Positions 35,063 through 43,739 of a stretch of 64,000 nucleotides of DNA are shown piece after piece (within the stretch, counting starts at the first letter, position 1; each line of letters starts with the position of its first letter). Origin of the DNA: Pseudomonas tensinigenes (lineage in GTDB: Bacteria > Pseudomonadota > Gammaproteobacteria > Pseudomonadales > Pseudomonadaceae); assembly GCF_014268445.2 (NCBI RefSeq), contig NZ_CP077089.1, positions 1,419,501 through 1,483,500 of the forward strand. The letters are read 5' to 3'. The notes below the pieces were generated by a model. It ran no database searches. It was given only the letters and a program-made list of their open reading frames with translations, and was not told the origin of the DNA. A program made the position numbers and the translations under genes.

Positions 35063-36772
35063 ATGCGTATCGAACCTCGTCAACTGCCTGCCACTCTGCC
35101 TTTTCTCGGTGATCTGCCGCCGCTGTTGACCCGCTTGTACGCGGCGCGGGGCGTGCAGTCCGAGGCTGAGCTGGACAAGAGCCTGGCGCGGTTGATCCCG
35201 TTCCAGCAACTCAAGGGCATAGACGCAGCGGTAGACCTGCTGGTGACGGCGCTGGAACAGCGCCAGCGCATCCTCATCGTTGGTGACTTCGATGCGGACG
35301 GCGCGACGGCCAGCACTGTCGGCATGCTCGGTTTGCGCTTGCTCGGTGCGGTGCACGTCGATTATCTGGTGCCGAACCGCTTTGAATATGGCTATGGCCT
35401 GACTCCGGAAATCGTCGAAGTTGCGATGACCCGCGAGCCGCAATTGCTGATCACCGTCGACAACGGCATCTCCAGTGTCGAAGGCGTGGCCGCCGCCAAA
35501 CGCCATGGCCTCAAAGTGCTGATCACCGATCACCACTTGCCCGGTGATGAGCTGCCGCAGGCCGATGCGCTGGTCAATCCGAATCAGCCAGGTTGCGAGT
35601 TTCCGAGCAAGGCATTGGCCGGTGTCGGGGTGATTTTTTATGTGTTGATGGCGTTGCGCGCGCGTTTGCGCAGCCTCGGCTGGTACGAGAACACGCCGCA
35701 GCCGAACATCGGTGAACTGCTGGATCTGGTGGCGCTGGGCAGCGTTGCCGACGTGGTGCCGCTGGACGCCAACAACCGGATTCTGGTGCATCAGGGCCTG
35801 GAACGGATTCGCGCCGGTCGCGCACGGCCGGGGATCAAAGCGATCCTTGAAGTGGCCAAACGAGACGCTGCGCGCATCACCTCCACCGATCTTGGTTTTA
35901 TCGTCGGGCCGCGCCTGAATGCCGCCGGGCGTCTGGATGACATGAGTCTGGGCATTGAATGCCTGCTGACCGCCGACGCCAACCTGGCCCGGGAAATGGC
36001 CGCGCAACTGGACGGCATGAACCAGGATCGCAAATCCATCGAGCAGGGCATGCAGCGTGAAGCGCTGGCGCAGCTCAAGGACCTGCCGGTCGAGTCGATG
36101 CCGTTTGGTTTGTGCCTGTTCGATCCCGAGTGGCACCAGGGTGTGATCGGCATTCTCGCGTCGCGGATGAAAGAGCGTTATTTCCGTCCGACCATTGCTT
36201 TCGCCGATGCGGGCGATGGTTTGCTCAAGGGCTCGGGGCGTTCGGTGCAAGGCTTCCACATTCGTGATGCCTTGAGCGTGGTCGCAGCGCAGCATCCAAA
36301 CCTGATCGCCAAGTACGGTGGCCACGCAATGGCCGCAGGTCTGACCTTGCCGCAGGAGAATTTTCCGCTGTTCGCCGAGGCCTTTGACGCTGAAGTGCGT
36401 AGGCAACTTCGCGAAGACGACCTGACCGGGCGCATGCTGACCGATGGCACGCTAGCGGTTGAAGAGTTCCACCTCGAACTGGCCCGCGCCCTGCGCCACG
36501 CCGGGCCTTGGGGACAGCACTTCCCGGAGCCGCTGTTTCATGGCGTGTTTCAATTGGTCGAACAGCGAGTGGTCGGCGAAAGGCATCTCAAAGTGGTGCT
36601 GAAGAGCGAATGTGGCTCGCTGAAGCTGGATGGCATTGCCTTTGGTATTGACCGCGATATCTGGCCGAACCCGACGATTCAGTGGGTTGAACTGGCTTAC
36701 AAGCTCGACGTTAACGAGTTTCGGGGTAATGAGACGGTACAACTGATGATTGCCCATATCGAACCGCGTTGA
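35063..36772 (+). CDS. recJ: Single-stranded-DNA-specific exonuclease RecJ
   Basis: A 569-aa 5'-3' exonuclease of recombination and mismatch repair. DHH-phosphoesterase motifs are in order: ILIVGDFDADGATASTVG, LLITVDNGISSVEGVAAAKR, VLITDHHLPGDELPQADALV and LVALGSVADVVPLDANNR. The DHHA1 part follows with GSGRSVQGFHIRDAL and KYGGHAMAAGLTL. The gene has normal length and is followed by a REP pair. Confidence 0.97.
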   Translation: MRIEPRQLPATLPFLGDLPPLLTRLYAARGVQSEAELDKSLARLIPFQQLKGIDAAVDLLVTALEQRQRILIVGDFDADGATASTVGMLGLRLLGAVHVDYLVPNRFEYGYGLTPEIVEVAMTREPQLLITVDNGISSVEGVAAAKRHGLKVLITDHHLPGDELPQADALVNPNQPGCEFPSKALAGVGVIFYVLMALRARLRSLGWYENTPQPNIGELLDLVALGSVADVVPLDANNRILVHQGLERIRAGRARPGIKAILEVAKRDAARITSTDLGFIVGPRLNAAGRLDDMSLGIECLLTADANLAREMAAQLDGMNQDRKSIEQGMQREALAQLKDLPVESMPFGLCLFDPEWHQGVIGILASRMKERYFRPTIAFADAGDGLLKGSGRSVQGFHIRDALSVVAAQHPNLIAKYGGHAMAAGLTLPQENFPLFAEAFDAEVRRQLREDDLTGRMLTDGTLAVEEFHLELARALRHAGPWGQHFPEPLFHGVFQLVEQRVVGERHLKVVLKSECGSLKLDGIAFGIDRDIWPNPTIQWVELAYKLDVNEFRGNETVQLMIAHIEPR

Positions 36773-36776
36773 CCCC

Positions 36777-36841
36777 TTCGCGAGCAGGCTCGCTCCCACA
36801 GGTACGGTGTTGTCCTTGTGGGAGCGAGCCTGCTCGCGAAA
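36777..36841. repeat. Inverted pair of the GCGAGCAGGCTCGCTCCCAC repeat
   Basis: Two facing copies with a short 18-bp spacer, directly after recJ; same family as at 14509. Confidence 0.93.
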
Positions 36842-37040
36842 GCGTCCTTTCACACACTGAATCACTCTGAACCCTCCCTCATCCCCGGTTGTCGACTAGG
36901 CTCTAAGCACTGCTTGATTGGCCTTGTGACGTCTTGTCGAATTTTTTGCCCGCGGGGGCGGGTGCTGCACCTTTTTCCTGTCACTCGTCGACTATTCAAA
37001 CAGAACCCTGGAGCCTGCCCACTGATTTGAGAGGTGCCCC

Positions 37041-38147
37041 ATGAGTCTGCTGCTTGAACCCTTCACCCTGCGCCAACTGACCCTGCCCAACCGCATCGCC
37101 GTCTCGCCGATGTGCCAATACTCGAGCGTCGACGGCCTGGCCAACGACTGGCACTTGGTACACCTCGGCAGCCGCGCGGTGGGCGGCGCCGGTCTGGTCT
37201 TCACTGAAGCCACGGCGATCACGGCCGACGGGCGGATTACCGCCGAAGACCTGGGCCTGTGGAACGACGAACAGATCGAACCGCTGCAACGCATTACCCG
37301 ATTCATCACGTCCCAAGGCGCAGTCGCCGGTATTCAATTGGCCCACGCCGGGCGCAAGGCCAGCACCCATCGGCCGTGGATCGGCAAGCATGGTAGCGTC
37401 AAACCCGATGATGGCGGCTGGACTCCGGTCGGGCCGTCGCCGATTGCCTTTGATCCGCAACATACGCAACCGAAACAGCTCGACGAAGGGCAGATTGCCG
37501 ACGTCATTCAGGCCTTTGTCGATGCTGCCAAACGTGCTTTGACGGCTGGTTTCAGTGTGGTTGAGGTGCATGCGGCGCATGGTTATCTGCTGCATCAGTT
37601 TCTTTCGCCGCTTAGCAATCAGCGCCGCGATCAGTACGGTGGTTCGTTTGAAAACCGTATTCGTCTGGTTCTGCAAGTGACTGAAGCGGTGAGAGCGGTC
37701 TGGCCTGAGGAGTTGCCGGTGTTTGTTCGCGTGTCGGCGACTGACTGGGTGGAAGACGGCTGGAATCCGGACGAAACCGTGGAGCTGGCGCGACGCCTGC
37801 ACACTCTGGGCGCCGATCTCATCGACGTATCGTCGGGCGGGACGGCGGCCAACGCTGAAATTCCCGTCGGGCCGGGTTATCAGACGCGCTTCGCCGAACG
37901 TGTGCGCAAGGAGTCAGGCATCGCCACTGGCACCGTGGGAATGATTACCGAGCCGGCGCAAGCCGAGCACATTCTGCGCACCTGTCAGGCCGATATCATC
38001 TTCCTTGCTCGCGAGCTGCTGCGTGATCCGTACTGGCCGCTGCACGCGGACGATGATCTGGGTGGGCGCAAAGCGGTGTGGCCGGCGCAGTATCAGCGCG
38101 CGACTCATCGGGATCAGCCGATTCATGAGTCTGATTTGCGCGATTGA
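37041..38147 (+). CDS. Old-Yellow-Enzyme family NADH:flavin oxidoreductase (YqjM/XenA-like)
   Basis: A 368-aa FMN-dependent ene-reductase. The N-terminus LLLEPFTLRQLTLPNRIAVS followed by PMCQYSSVDG carries the Cys of the thermophilic-like (YqjM/XenA) subgroup. LAHAGRKAST, VEVHAAHGYLLHQFLSPLSN and YGGSFENRIRLVLQV complete the barrel, with the substrate-binding His pair and Tyr region. It reduces activated C=C bonds or nitro compounds; the natural substrate is unknown. It is monocistronic, with a terminator downstream. Confidence 0.93.
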   Translation: MSLLLEPFTLRQLTLPNRIAVSPMCQYSSVDGLANDWHLVHLGSRAVGGAGLVFTEATAITADGRITAEDLGLWNDEQIEPLQRITRFITSQGAVAGIQLAHAGRKASTHRPWIGKHGSVKPDDGGWTPVGPSPIAFDPQHTQPKQLDEGQIADVIQAFVDAAKRALTAGFSVVEVHAAHGYLLHQFLSPLSNQRRDQYGGSFENRIRLVLQVTEAVRAVWPEELPVFVRVSATDWVEDGWNPDETVELARRLHTLGADLIDVSSGGTAANAEIPVGPGYQTRFAERVRKESGIATGTVGMITEPAQAEHILRTCQADIIFLARELLRDPYWPLHADDDLGGRKAVWPAQYQRATHRDQPIHESDLRD

Positions 38148-38165
38148 GTATTAGCGATAAAGCAA

Positions 38166-38195
38166 AAAGCCCCGGTCAGTGATGGCCGGGGCTTT
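38166..38195 (+). terminator. Terminator after the OYE gene
   Basis: AAAGCCCCGG (38166-38175) / CCGGGGCTTT (38186-38195), a perfect 10-bp stem with a T-rich tail. Confidence 0.93.
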
Positions 38196-38232
38196 GTTTT
38201 CTATCTGCTGAATGTTGTTTTGCCTGTACGGT

Positions 38233-38328
38233 CTTCGCGAGCAGGCTCGCTCCCACATTGAATCAATGCCGGTCATGACTTTTGTGATCGGCCGAGATCA
38301 ACTGTGGGAGCGAGCCTGCTCGCGAAGA
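38233..38328. repeat. Inverted pair of the GCGAGCAGGCTCGCTCCCAC repeat
   Basis: Two facing copies between the convergent OYE and opgD genes; same family as at 14509. Confidence 0.93.
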
Positions 38329-38353
38329 GGCCTGCCCAAACGCTAGAGAATCC

Positions 38354-39982
38354 TCAAGGGTACTTACGCTTGTCCGGCGCCGGCGGGAAGTACTGATACA
38401 ACCAGGTCTCGCTCAACGTGCGGTCATTGGTGCGAATAAACAACCGCAGCTCCACCGGCTCGACGCTGTCATTGGTCGGGTACCAGTCGAACAGGATCCG
38501 GTAACCCTTGATGTCATCCAGCACCAGCACGCTGAAGTCCTGCACCTTGCCGTTCGAGCACGTCACCACCGGCTCGATCCCGGTGCCTTGCGGCAATCGA
38601 TCCAGACCGCCACCGGTGAAGTCCACGGCAAAACGGCGCGCCCAGACTGGCGGGTAATGCTCGCCCGGTGCCCAACCTTCGGTGAAACCGCCCATGCCGG
38701 ACCGGGTGGCGTGTACGCGGGCCAACGGCGTACCCACTGGCGGCAATGCGCTCCAGTAAAGTTTGTAGCCGTAGTTCAGCGAATCCCCGGCAGCGACCGG
38801 TTTTTTCGGGGTCCAGAATGCCACGATGTTGTCGAGGGTCTCGCCGGTGGTAGGAATTTCCAACAGATCGATAGAGCCTTCACCCCACGCGGTGGTCGGT
38901 TCTACCCACAGGCTCGGGCGCTTGCTGTACCAGTCGACGGTGTCCTGATAGTTGGCGAATTCGTGGTCGGTCTGCACCAGACCGAAACCCTTTGGATCGG
39001 TGTCGGCAAACGCATTGAATTGCAGGGTCGCCGGGTTATTCAGCGGACGGCAGATCCACTCGCCGTTGCCGCGCCACATGGCCAGACGATCCGAATCGTG
39101 GATCTGCGGGTGGATGGTGTCGCACATGCGGCGCTCGTGGGTGCCGCAACTGAACATACTGGTCATCGGCGAGATGCCCAATTGCTCGATCGCCGTGCGC
39201 GCATTGATGTGCGCATCGACTTCCATCACCACGCGCTCGGCCTGGCAGTCGATGTCGAAACGGTAAGCGCCAGTGGCACTCGGCGAGTCGAGCAGGGCAT
39301 ACACCACAAATCGGGTGGCGTTCTTGTCCGGTGTCTCGAACCAGAACTTGGTGAAGTCAGGGAATTCTTCGCGTTTTTTCGCGTACGTGTCGATCGCCAG
39401 GCCGCGCGCCGAGAGGCCATATTGGCCAGTGGCGTCTACCGCACGGAAATAGCTGGCGCCGAGGAACGACAACACATCGTGACGATCCAGCTCCGGTGCT
39501 TTGAACAGCTTGAAGCCGGCAAAACCGAGGTCACCCTTGAGCTGCTGGGTGTCGACTGAAGTGTTTTCATAGTTGAACAGTGCCGGGCGGAAATGCACTT
39601 CGCGGGCAGTGCGGGTCTTGGCGTCGACGCTGTACATGCGCACCGGCTGACGGAACCCCATGCCGACGTGGAAGAACTGTACGTCGAGCTGGCCCTTGTT
39701 TTCCTTCCACAGCGAATGCTCGCCGTCGTAGCGGATCGCGTTGAAGTTCTGCGGGGTCATAGTCGCCAGAGTTGGCGGCAGCACCTGTTTGGTGTCCTGA
39801 TAGGCGCTGCCAGCCAGTTGCTTGGCCTGGCGTTTCAGCGCTTCGAAGTCGAAGGCCTGAGCCTCGCCATCGGCGGCGCCGCCATTGGCCGCCCACGCAC
39901 GGCTGGCCAGCAGGCCAGTGGCTGAAAGACCGGTGTAAGCCGCAATGGCCATGGACGCTTTGAGCAAATTCCTGCGGTGCAT
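38354..39982 (-). CDS. opgD: Glucan biosynthesis protein D (OpgD/MdoD)
   Basis: A 541-aa periplasmic protein for osmoregulated periplasmic glucans. A twin-arginine-type signal is visible at the start ([20 protein letters not shown] ... ASRAWA). The MdoG domain follows: [56 protein letters not shown] [19 protein letters not shown] and [18 protein letters not shown] 39982 is preferred because the Tat signal starts there; the frame extends 30 codons upstream without a good signal. It is a single gene. Confidence 0.94.
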   Translation of the reverse strand: MHRRNLLKASMAIAAYTGLSATGLLASRAWAANGGAADGEAQAFDFEALKRQAKQLAGSAYQDTKQVLPPTLATMTPQNFNAIRYDGEHSLWKENKGQLDVQFFHVGMGFRQPVRMYSVDAKTRTAREVHFRPALFNYENTSVDTQQLKGDLGFAGFKLFKAPELDRHDVLSFLGASYFRAVDATGQYGLSARGLAIDTYAKKREEFPDFTKFWFETPDKNATRFVVYALLDSPSATGAYRFDIDCQAERVVMEVDAHINARTAIEQLGISPMTSMFSCGTHERRMCDTIHPQIHDSDRLAMWRGNGEWICRPLNNPATLQFNAFADTDPKGFGLVQTDHEFANYQDTVDWYSKRPSLWVEPTTAWGEGSIDLLEIPTTGETLDNIVAFWTPKKPVAAGDSLNYGYKLYWSALPPVGTPLARVHATRSGMGGFTEGWAPGEHYPPVWARRFAVDFTGGGLDRLPQGTGIEPVVTCSNGKVQDFSVLVLDDIKGYRILFDWYPTNDSVEPVELRLFIRTNDRTLSETWLYQYFPPAPDKRKYP

Positions 39983-40374
39983 AAATACAACCTGTCGTGT
40001 GCAATCCCGCGCCGTTCCTGGCACGTGCTGGATCAGAAATAACGGTTCGGACAAGCCTTCGGCCAAACGCAACGGACTATTAACAGATGCCCGCTAGCTT
40101 AAACGGTTCGCTCGCAATGCAAAATTCGTTGATTCACCGCGCCAGTGTGTCAATGAAACAAGACATGTCGGTTAAAAATCTGACAGCGCGTTCTGATTTA
40201 CACGGCATATCTGCTTTTTTCGACTAATTACTCTAAAAACCGCTTTTCAGCGCCGATTTAATTTCTATTCTATGGGCATGACCGGTGCTGACCGGTAGGG
40301 CACACGGCGCTGCTGTAAGGGGCAGGGCGATGTGGTGGTTTAGCAATTCTTTGAAGTATTGAAGGACATCGTCC
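39983..40374. other. Intergenic region between opgD and the 61-aa gene
   Basis: No gene is seen in these 392 bases. The DNA becomes A/T-rich from about 40080 (AAAATTCGTTGATTCACCGC; TTACTCTAAAAACCGC), as expected for divergent promoters. It also marks the left edge of the accessory island. No clear operator was found. Confidence 0.5.
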
Positions 40375-40560
40375 ATGGCAAAAATACAAGGTATTACCGA
40401 CATGCTGGGCATCTTTCCCTGCCTCGGCAGCGGCCGCAAAAGGCGTCGGCTCAGCTCTGACGAAGTGAAGCTGGTGGAGCGTTATCGGGAGCTTTCGGAG
40501 AATGACCGGATTGCGATGCGGTATCTGGTGGATGCGATGCGGAGTGTTTCGCGGTTTTGA
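40375..40560 (+). CDS. Small orphan protein, 61 aa
   Basis: A 61-residue protein I do not recognise with certainty. The N-terminus is short and hydrophobic (ITDMLGIFPCLG), then very basic (SGRKRRRLSSDE), then one amphipathic helix (VKLVERYRELSENDRIAMRY). The C-terminal helix resembles the tail of some phage-type Cro/CI regulators, but the helix-turn-helix is absent. AAGGA lies 8 nt upstream of the ATG, and a strong terminator follows at once, so it is a real transcription unit. It is the first gene of the accessory island. Confidence 0.7.
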   Translation: MAKIQGITDMLGIFPCLGSGRKRRRLSSDEVKLVERYRELSENDRIAMRYLVDAMRSVSRF

Positions 40561-40568
40561 GTGGAAAT

Positions 40569-40603
40569 AAAAAGGGGCGGACTGAAAGGTCCGCCCCTTT
40601 TTT
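40569..40603. terminator. Bidirectional terminator between the 61-aa gene and the BRO-N gene
   Basis: AAAAAGGGGCGGA / TCCGCCCCTTTTTT, a 13-bp stem with A- and T-runs on either side, serving both convergent genes. Confidence 0.95.
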
Positions 40604-40610
40604 ATTTGGA

Positions 40611-41117
40611 TCAGCTACACGTTCCCAAGACTGGATATGGCCGCTGGCCGTGCATCAACTCCGGCACATCCCGCCATTTGACCCACGCCTGCTGTTGCCA
40701 GTGCAGCAGCGGTACGGTGACGCCTGCCCAATGCATCGAACTCAGGCTCGGGTGGTTTTCCGCAGGGCTCGATTGGGTTTCGCGCAGCATCGGGATGACT
40801 TCATGGCTCAGCCATTGGCGCAGGTGGCGGTTTTCCGGGACGAAGTGATGGACGAGCAGGGCGAACAGGCCGGACTCGCTGACCATCGCGCAATCGATGA
40901 TTTCGCCGTCCTTGCGCAGGAGGACATTGCGACGCTGGTCGGGATCGAGTTTCAGGGTGAGGCGTTCGTTTAGCGGATAACCCATCAAGCGACCGAGATC
41001 CTGAACACAGAACCAGGCTTCGTGGTCTTGCATGAAGGCGTGGAGGAAACGGTTGTGGCGGGTGAAGACGGTGGGGGTGAAGTGGGTCGACGATGAATTT
41101 TGGATTTGCGCAGACAT
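40611..41117 (-). CDS. BRO-N domain (phage antirepressor-like) protein
   Basis: A 168-aa protein. Residues 10 to about 115 form a BRO-N domain as found in phage antirepressors and baculovirus BRO proteins: PTVFTRHNRFLHAFMQDHEA, WFCVQDLGRLMGYPLNERLT, MVSESGLFALLVHH and ENRHLRQWLSHEVIPMLRE. The C-terminal 50 residues (MHWAGVTVPLLHWQQQAWVK) match no domain I know. ATG 41117 has GGAAG 7 nt upstream, yet the frame stays open for 64 more codons (to 41309). Probably DNA-binding; it may be a phage remnant or an island regulator. Confidence 0.82.
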   Translation of the reverse strand: MSAQIQNSSSTHFTPTVFTRHNRFLHAFMQDHEAWFCVQDLGRLMGYPLNERLTLKLDPDQRRNVLLRKDGEIIDCAMVSESGLFALLVHHFVPENRHLRQWLSHEVIPMLRETQSSPAENHPSLSSMHWAGVTVPLLHWQQQAWVKWRDVPELMHGQRPYPVLGTCS

Positions 41118-41556
41118 GTAGTGACTTCCGATTTGAGTAGGAAAGTCGCCATCAACTCTTCGACAAGTTGGGTGGCGAACCGTATGGCGTTCGAAGTCGG
41201 GATACTTCCAGTCAAACACGGAAAAGCCAGAAGGCCCGCGCCACACGGCCCGCCATAAAGCAAAACTGAAGCTGTGACAGCCACAGTTCAATGGAGGGCA
41301 TGCAAGCACCGCGTTGACAGTTTCCGGCTTCGACCCCGGATCGCTGAATTAACAGCGACGGGATAAAGCCTATCGGTCAGGCGCTTGCGGCGACAAGTCT
41401 ACCCTTTCGCCGCACAGCGTAGGAAATGGGGCTTTCTCCGGAAGGCTGCATCTGTAGGAAATGCCTGTTTTTGCACTCGCTGCAGCCTGTCTGCATCTGA
41501 AGCCTGTTTTTTCGTTTATTCATGAAAACCCAAGCAATGAACTGCAGGTTTTCTCC
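41118..41556. other. Structured intergenic region between the BRO-N gene and rloA
   Basis: No separate gene is supported in this divergent gap. It is rich in hairpins: CGAAC/GTTCG near 41175-41192, CTGTG/CACAG near 41270-41284, TCGCTG/CAGCGA (41341-41358) and TGCGGCGA/TCGCCGCA (41386-41414). The last is followed directly by the two GTAGGAAA repeats at 41419 and 41454. It may hold the promoters of both genes, a structured RNA, or insertion-site DNA. Confidence 0.5.
41419..41480. repeat. Left pair of GTAGGAAA repeats flanking rloAB
   Basis: GTAGGAAATGGGG begins at 41419 and GTAGGAAATGCCTG at 41454, 35 bp apart. The second continues TTTTTGCACTCGC, so CTGTAGGAAATGCCTGTTTT plus TGCACT is identical to the right-hand copy at 43577. 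Confidence 0.85.
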
Positions 41557-42810
41557 ATGTTGATCGAATTCTCGGTATCCAATTACCGCTCATTTCGGGA
41601 CAGGCAAACCCTGTCCATGGCGGCGAGCCCTCGTCTGAGCAAAACACGCAATACGTTCAAAGCCTCCACGAGCGCAGAAAAGCTTCCGGAGCTGTTGAAG
41701 GTTGCAGCTATTTACGGTCCGAACGCCTCCGGAAAGTCTTCACTGATTCGCGCAATGGGCATCGTCGGACGCTTGCTAGCGACACCACGTGGTTCAAATG
41801 ACGAAGCTCTGCCCGTTTCACCTTTTCGATTTGATTGCACTCTGAGCGATGCGCCCAGTGTCTTTGAGTACGACTTTATTCAGGGCGGACTGCGCTATCG
41901 GTTTGTCCTGGGGCTGACCGCGCAGAGGATTGTTCAGGAACAACTGACTGCTTATCCGAAAGGTAAGGAAACACTGCTTTATGACCGCCGGTTTGATGCT
42001 GAAGGTGAGCACTACCTGTTTGGTAAAACCCTTGATGGCGGCAAGGAAGTGCATTGCGCCTGGCGCCGATTGACCAGTCCGACGATGCTGTTTATTGCAC
42101 AAGCCGTCACTCATAGCAGCGAAGAGTTGAGTCAACTGCGCACTCCATTTAGTTGGTTTCAAACCGGTCTGCTAGTCATTGAACAAAACAACATGCTTGG
42201 CTTATCCACAGCCTCGATTCGCTTTCTGCAAATGGTGAAAAATCATACGAGCAACCTGCGCGATTTTCTCAGTGCGCTGGATATTCCTGTGTCTGCGATA
42301 CAGCTCGACCCGGATGACGCCTCTGCAGACTTGAGCAACAGAAAACTGACCTTGAAGGAGTTCTTCGCGGCGGCTCAAAGGGACAAACTGACCCTCACGC
42401 ATTCCAGCATTTCAGGCGATGCGCAGTTCGACTTCTCGGAGGAGTCTTGCGGAACCAAAAACCTGATTGGCTTCTGGTTGCCCTGGTTCATGATGAATCA
42501 GGCCGGTGGCAGTGGGATCCTCTGCGTCGACGAACTGAATAGCAGTCTTCATCCCGAAATCGTCGCTGACTTGATCGCAAAGCATCTGGACAGTGGGTTG
42601 GATACCCAACTGATTTTCACGACACACGATACCCACCTGATGAATGAAAAGATTCTGCGGCGTGACCAGTTCTGGATTACAGAACGTGATGCTCATGGCG
42701 CCACGAGCCTGTTTTCCGTACACGATTTTGGAGGCCGGGAAAGCGAGGATGTCGAGAAGCGTTACTTCGAAGGGCGTTATCGCGGGCTGCCGCTGATAAG
42801 GCGGGGGTGA
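41557..42810 (+). CDS. RloA/AbiLi-type AAA ATPase
   Basis: A 417-aa ABC-class (AAA_15/AAA_21, SMC-like) ATPase. N-terminal MLIEFSVSNYRSFRDRQTLS is the family's opening strand. Walker A is IYGPNASGKSSLIRA (residues about 52-66), Walker B GILCVDELNSSLHPEIVADL, and the switch His is in LIFTTHDTHLM. It has no own TOPRIM or nuclease domain. The partner RloB starts within its stop codon. Such pairs are known from type I R-M loci (rloA/rloB) and from the AbiL abortive-infection system, so a phage-defence role is inferred. ATG 41557 gives the family start; an ATG at 41461 lies inside the left repeat. Base composition is visibly A/T-rich. Confidence 0.9.
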   Translation: MLIEFSVSNYRSFRDRQTLSMAASPRLSKTRNTFKASTSAEKLPELLKVAAIYGPNASGKSSLIRAMGIVGRLLATPRGSNDEALPVSPFRFDCTLSDAPSVFEYDFIQGGLRYRFVLGLTAQRIVQEQLTAYPKGKETLLYDRRFDAEGEHYLFGKTLDGGKEVHCAWRRLTSPTMLFIAQAVTHSSEELSQLRTPFSWFQTGLLVIEQNNMLGLSTASIRFLQMVKNHTSNLRDFLSALDIPVSAIQLDPDDASADLSNRKLTLKEFFAAAQRDKLTLTHSSISGDAQFDFSEESCGTKNLIGFWLPWFMMNQAGGSGILCVDELNSSLHPEIVADLIAKHLDSGLDTQLIFTTHDTHLMNEKILRRDQFWITERDAHGATSLFSVHDFGGRESEDVEKRYFEGRYRGLPLIRRG

Positions 42811-43445
42811 GGGTCGTGAGTTTGTTCAAATCGTTTGATCGCAAGGCTTCCCGCTTCAAACCGCAGCCTAAGGTGCTGGTGTTGTGTGAAGACAGTAAGT
42901 CAGGGAAACGTTATCTGGAGGAAGCCGCGTTTTATTTTCGGGCCAGGGCCCAGGTTGAGATCGTCCACTGCGGTGTTACACATCCAAGCGGCATTGTTGA
43001 GCGAGCAGTCGTAAGGCAAAAAAGCTTCGATAAGGTGTTCTGTGTTTTGGATCGAGACACCCACATGTGCTTCGAGCGAGCGTTGAATGCGGCGAAGTCT
43101 TATCCAAAAATCCAAGTCATCGCATCTTATCCGTGCTTCGAGTTTTGGCTACTACTGCACTTTGGCTACAGTCGAAAACCGTTCAGCACAGCCGGGAAGA
43201 ACTCTCCGGCTGATTTGGTGACCAAGAGCCTCAGAGCAAAACCCAGCATGGCTGACTATCAGAAAGGCAAAGACGTCAGCTACTTCGCTCAGCTACTCGG
43301 AAAGCCATTTCAGCAGGCAAGAGCGCTGGCCCCCAAAGTTCTTGAGGATGTCGCCCTCAGTGGCGAACACAACCCAAGCACTGAAATTCACCTATTGATG
43401 GATGAGTTCGAAGCCCTCTCAAAGCCCCAGCCGATTGACACATAA
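42807..43445 (+). CDS. RloB/AbiLii-type TOPRIM-like effector
   Basis: A 212-aa protein of the RloB family. PKVLVLCEDSKSGKRYLEEA holds the TOPRIM-like glutamate (Glu28), DKVFCVLDRDTHMCFE the acidic DxD residues (82-84), and ASYPCFEFWLLLHFGY (107-121) is the RloB signature. The metal-binding layout suggests a nuclease, probably held inactive or triggered by the RloA ATPase when phage is sensed; that is inference from related two-gene systems. GTG 42807 overlaps the rloA stop (GTGA) and has AAGG 6 nt upstream, so the two are translationally coupled. Confidence 0.88.
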   Translation: MRVVSLFKSFDRKASRFKPQPKVLVLCEDSKSGKRYLEEAAFYFRARAQVEIVHCGVTHPSGIVERAVVRQKSFDKVFCVLDRDTHMCFERALNAAKSYPKIQVIASYPCFEFWLLLHFGYSRKPFSTAGKNSPADLVTKSLRAKPSMADYQKGKDVSYFAQLLGKPFQQARALAPKVLEDVALSGEHNPSTEIHLLMDEFEALSKPQPIDT

Positions 43446-43739
43446 GCCCTCTCCGAGCCTCCCCATTGGCCTGGCTCAGTAGCTGAGAGGAGACGTTGCT
43501 GGCAGGCGCTGGCTGAACCAAAACCATTCAGTCTCCATCCACTGTAGGAAACAAGATTTTTCCTTGAAGGTCACGCCTGTAGGAAATGCCTGTTTTTGCA
43601 CTGGCATCAGTGAAACCACTCCTAACCAGTATTTTTTCCGTTATTTGTTTGAATCTCGCGCATCGCTACAGATGCTCGGCCCTTGGGATCAGGGCTGGGT
43701 GAAAATTTACGTCGCAGCGCTAACTTGGAAGTGAGCTCA
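43446..43739. other. Intergenic stretch between rloB and the SLOG-like gene
   Basis: No gene is seen. It contains the right-hand repeat pair (43544-43605) and afterwards A/T-rich DNA (AACCAGTATTTTTTCCGTTA) that may carry the promoter of the next gene. Confidence 0.5.
43544..43605. repeat. Right pair of GTAGGAAA repeats flanking rloAB
   Basis: GTAGGAAACAAG begins at 43544 and GTAGGAAATGCC at 43579, again exactly 35 bp apart, as in the left pair. The first unit can fold AGGAAA/TTTCCT; the second carries TGCC...GGCA arms. CTGTAGGAAATGCCTGTTTT and TGCACT are identical to the left copy at 41452. Confidence 0.85.

Noticed and set aside
42807..43445. AriB (PARIS system) identity for the second gene of the pair
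   Set aside because: The PCFEFWLLLHF signature and DxD spacing are of the RloB family, not the DUF4435 effector of PARIS.
41419..43605. Integron cassette with attC sites
   Set aside because: No attC core (GTTRRRY/RYYYAAC) and no integrase in the window; the GTAGGAAA repeats differ.
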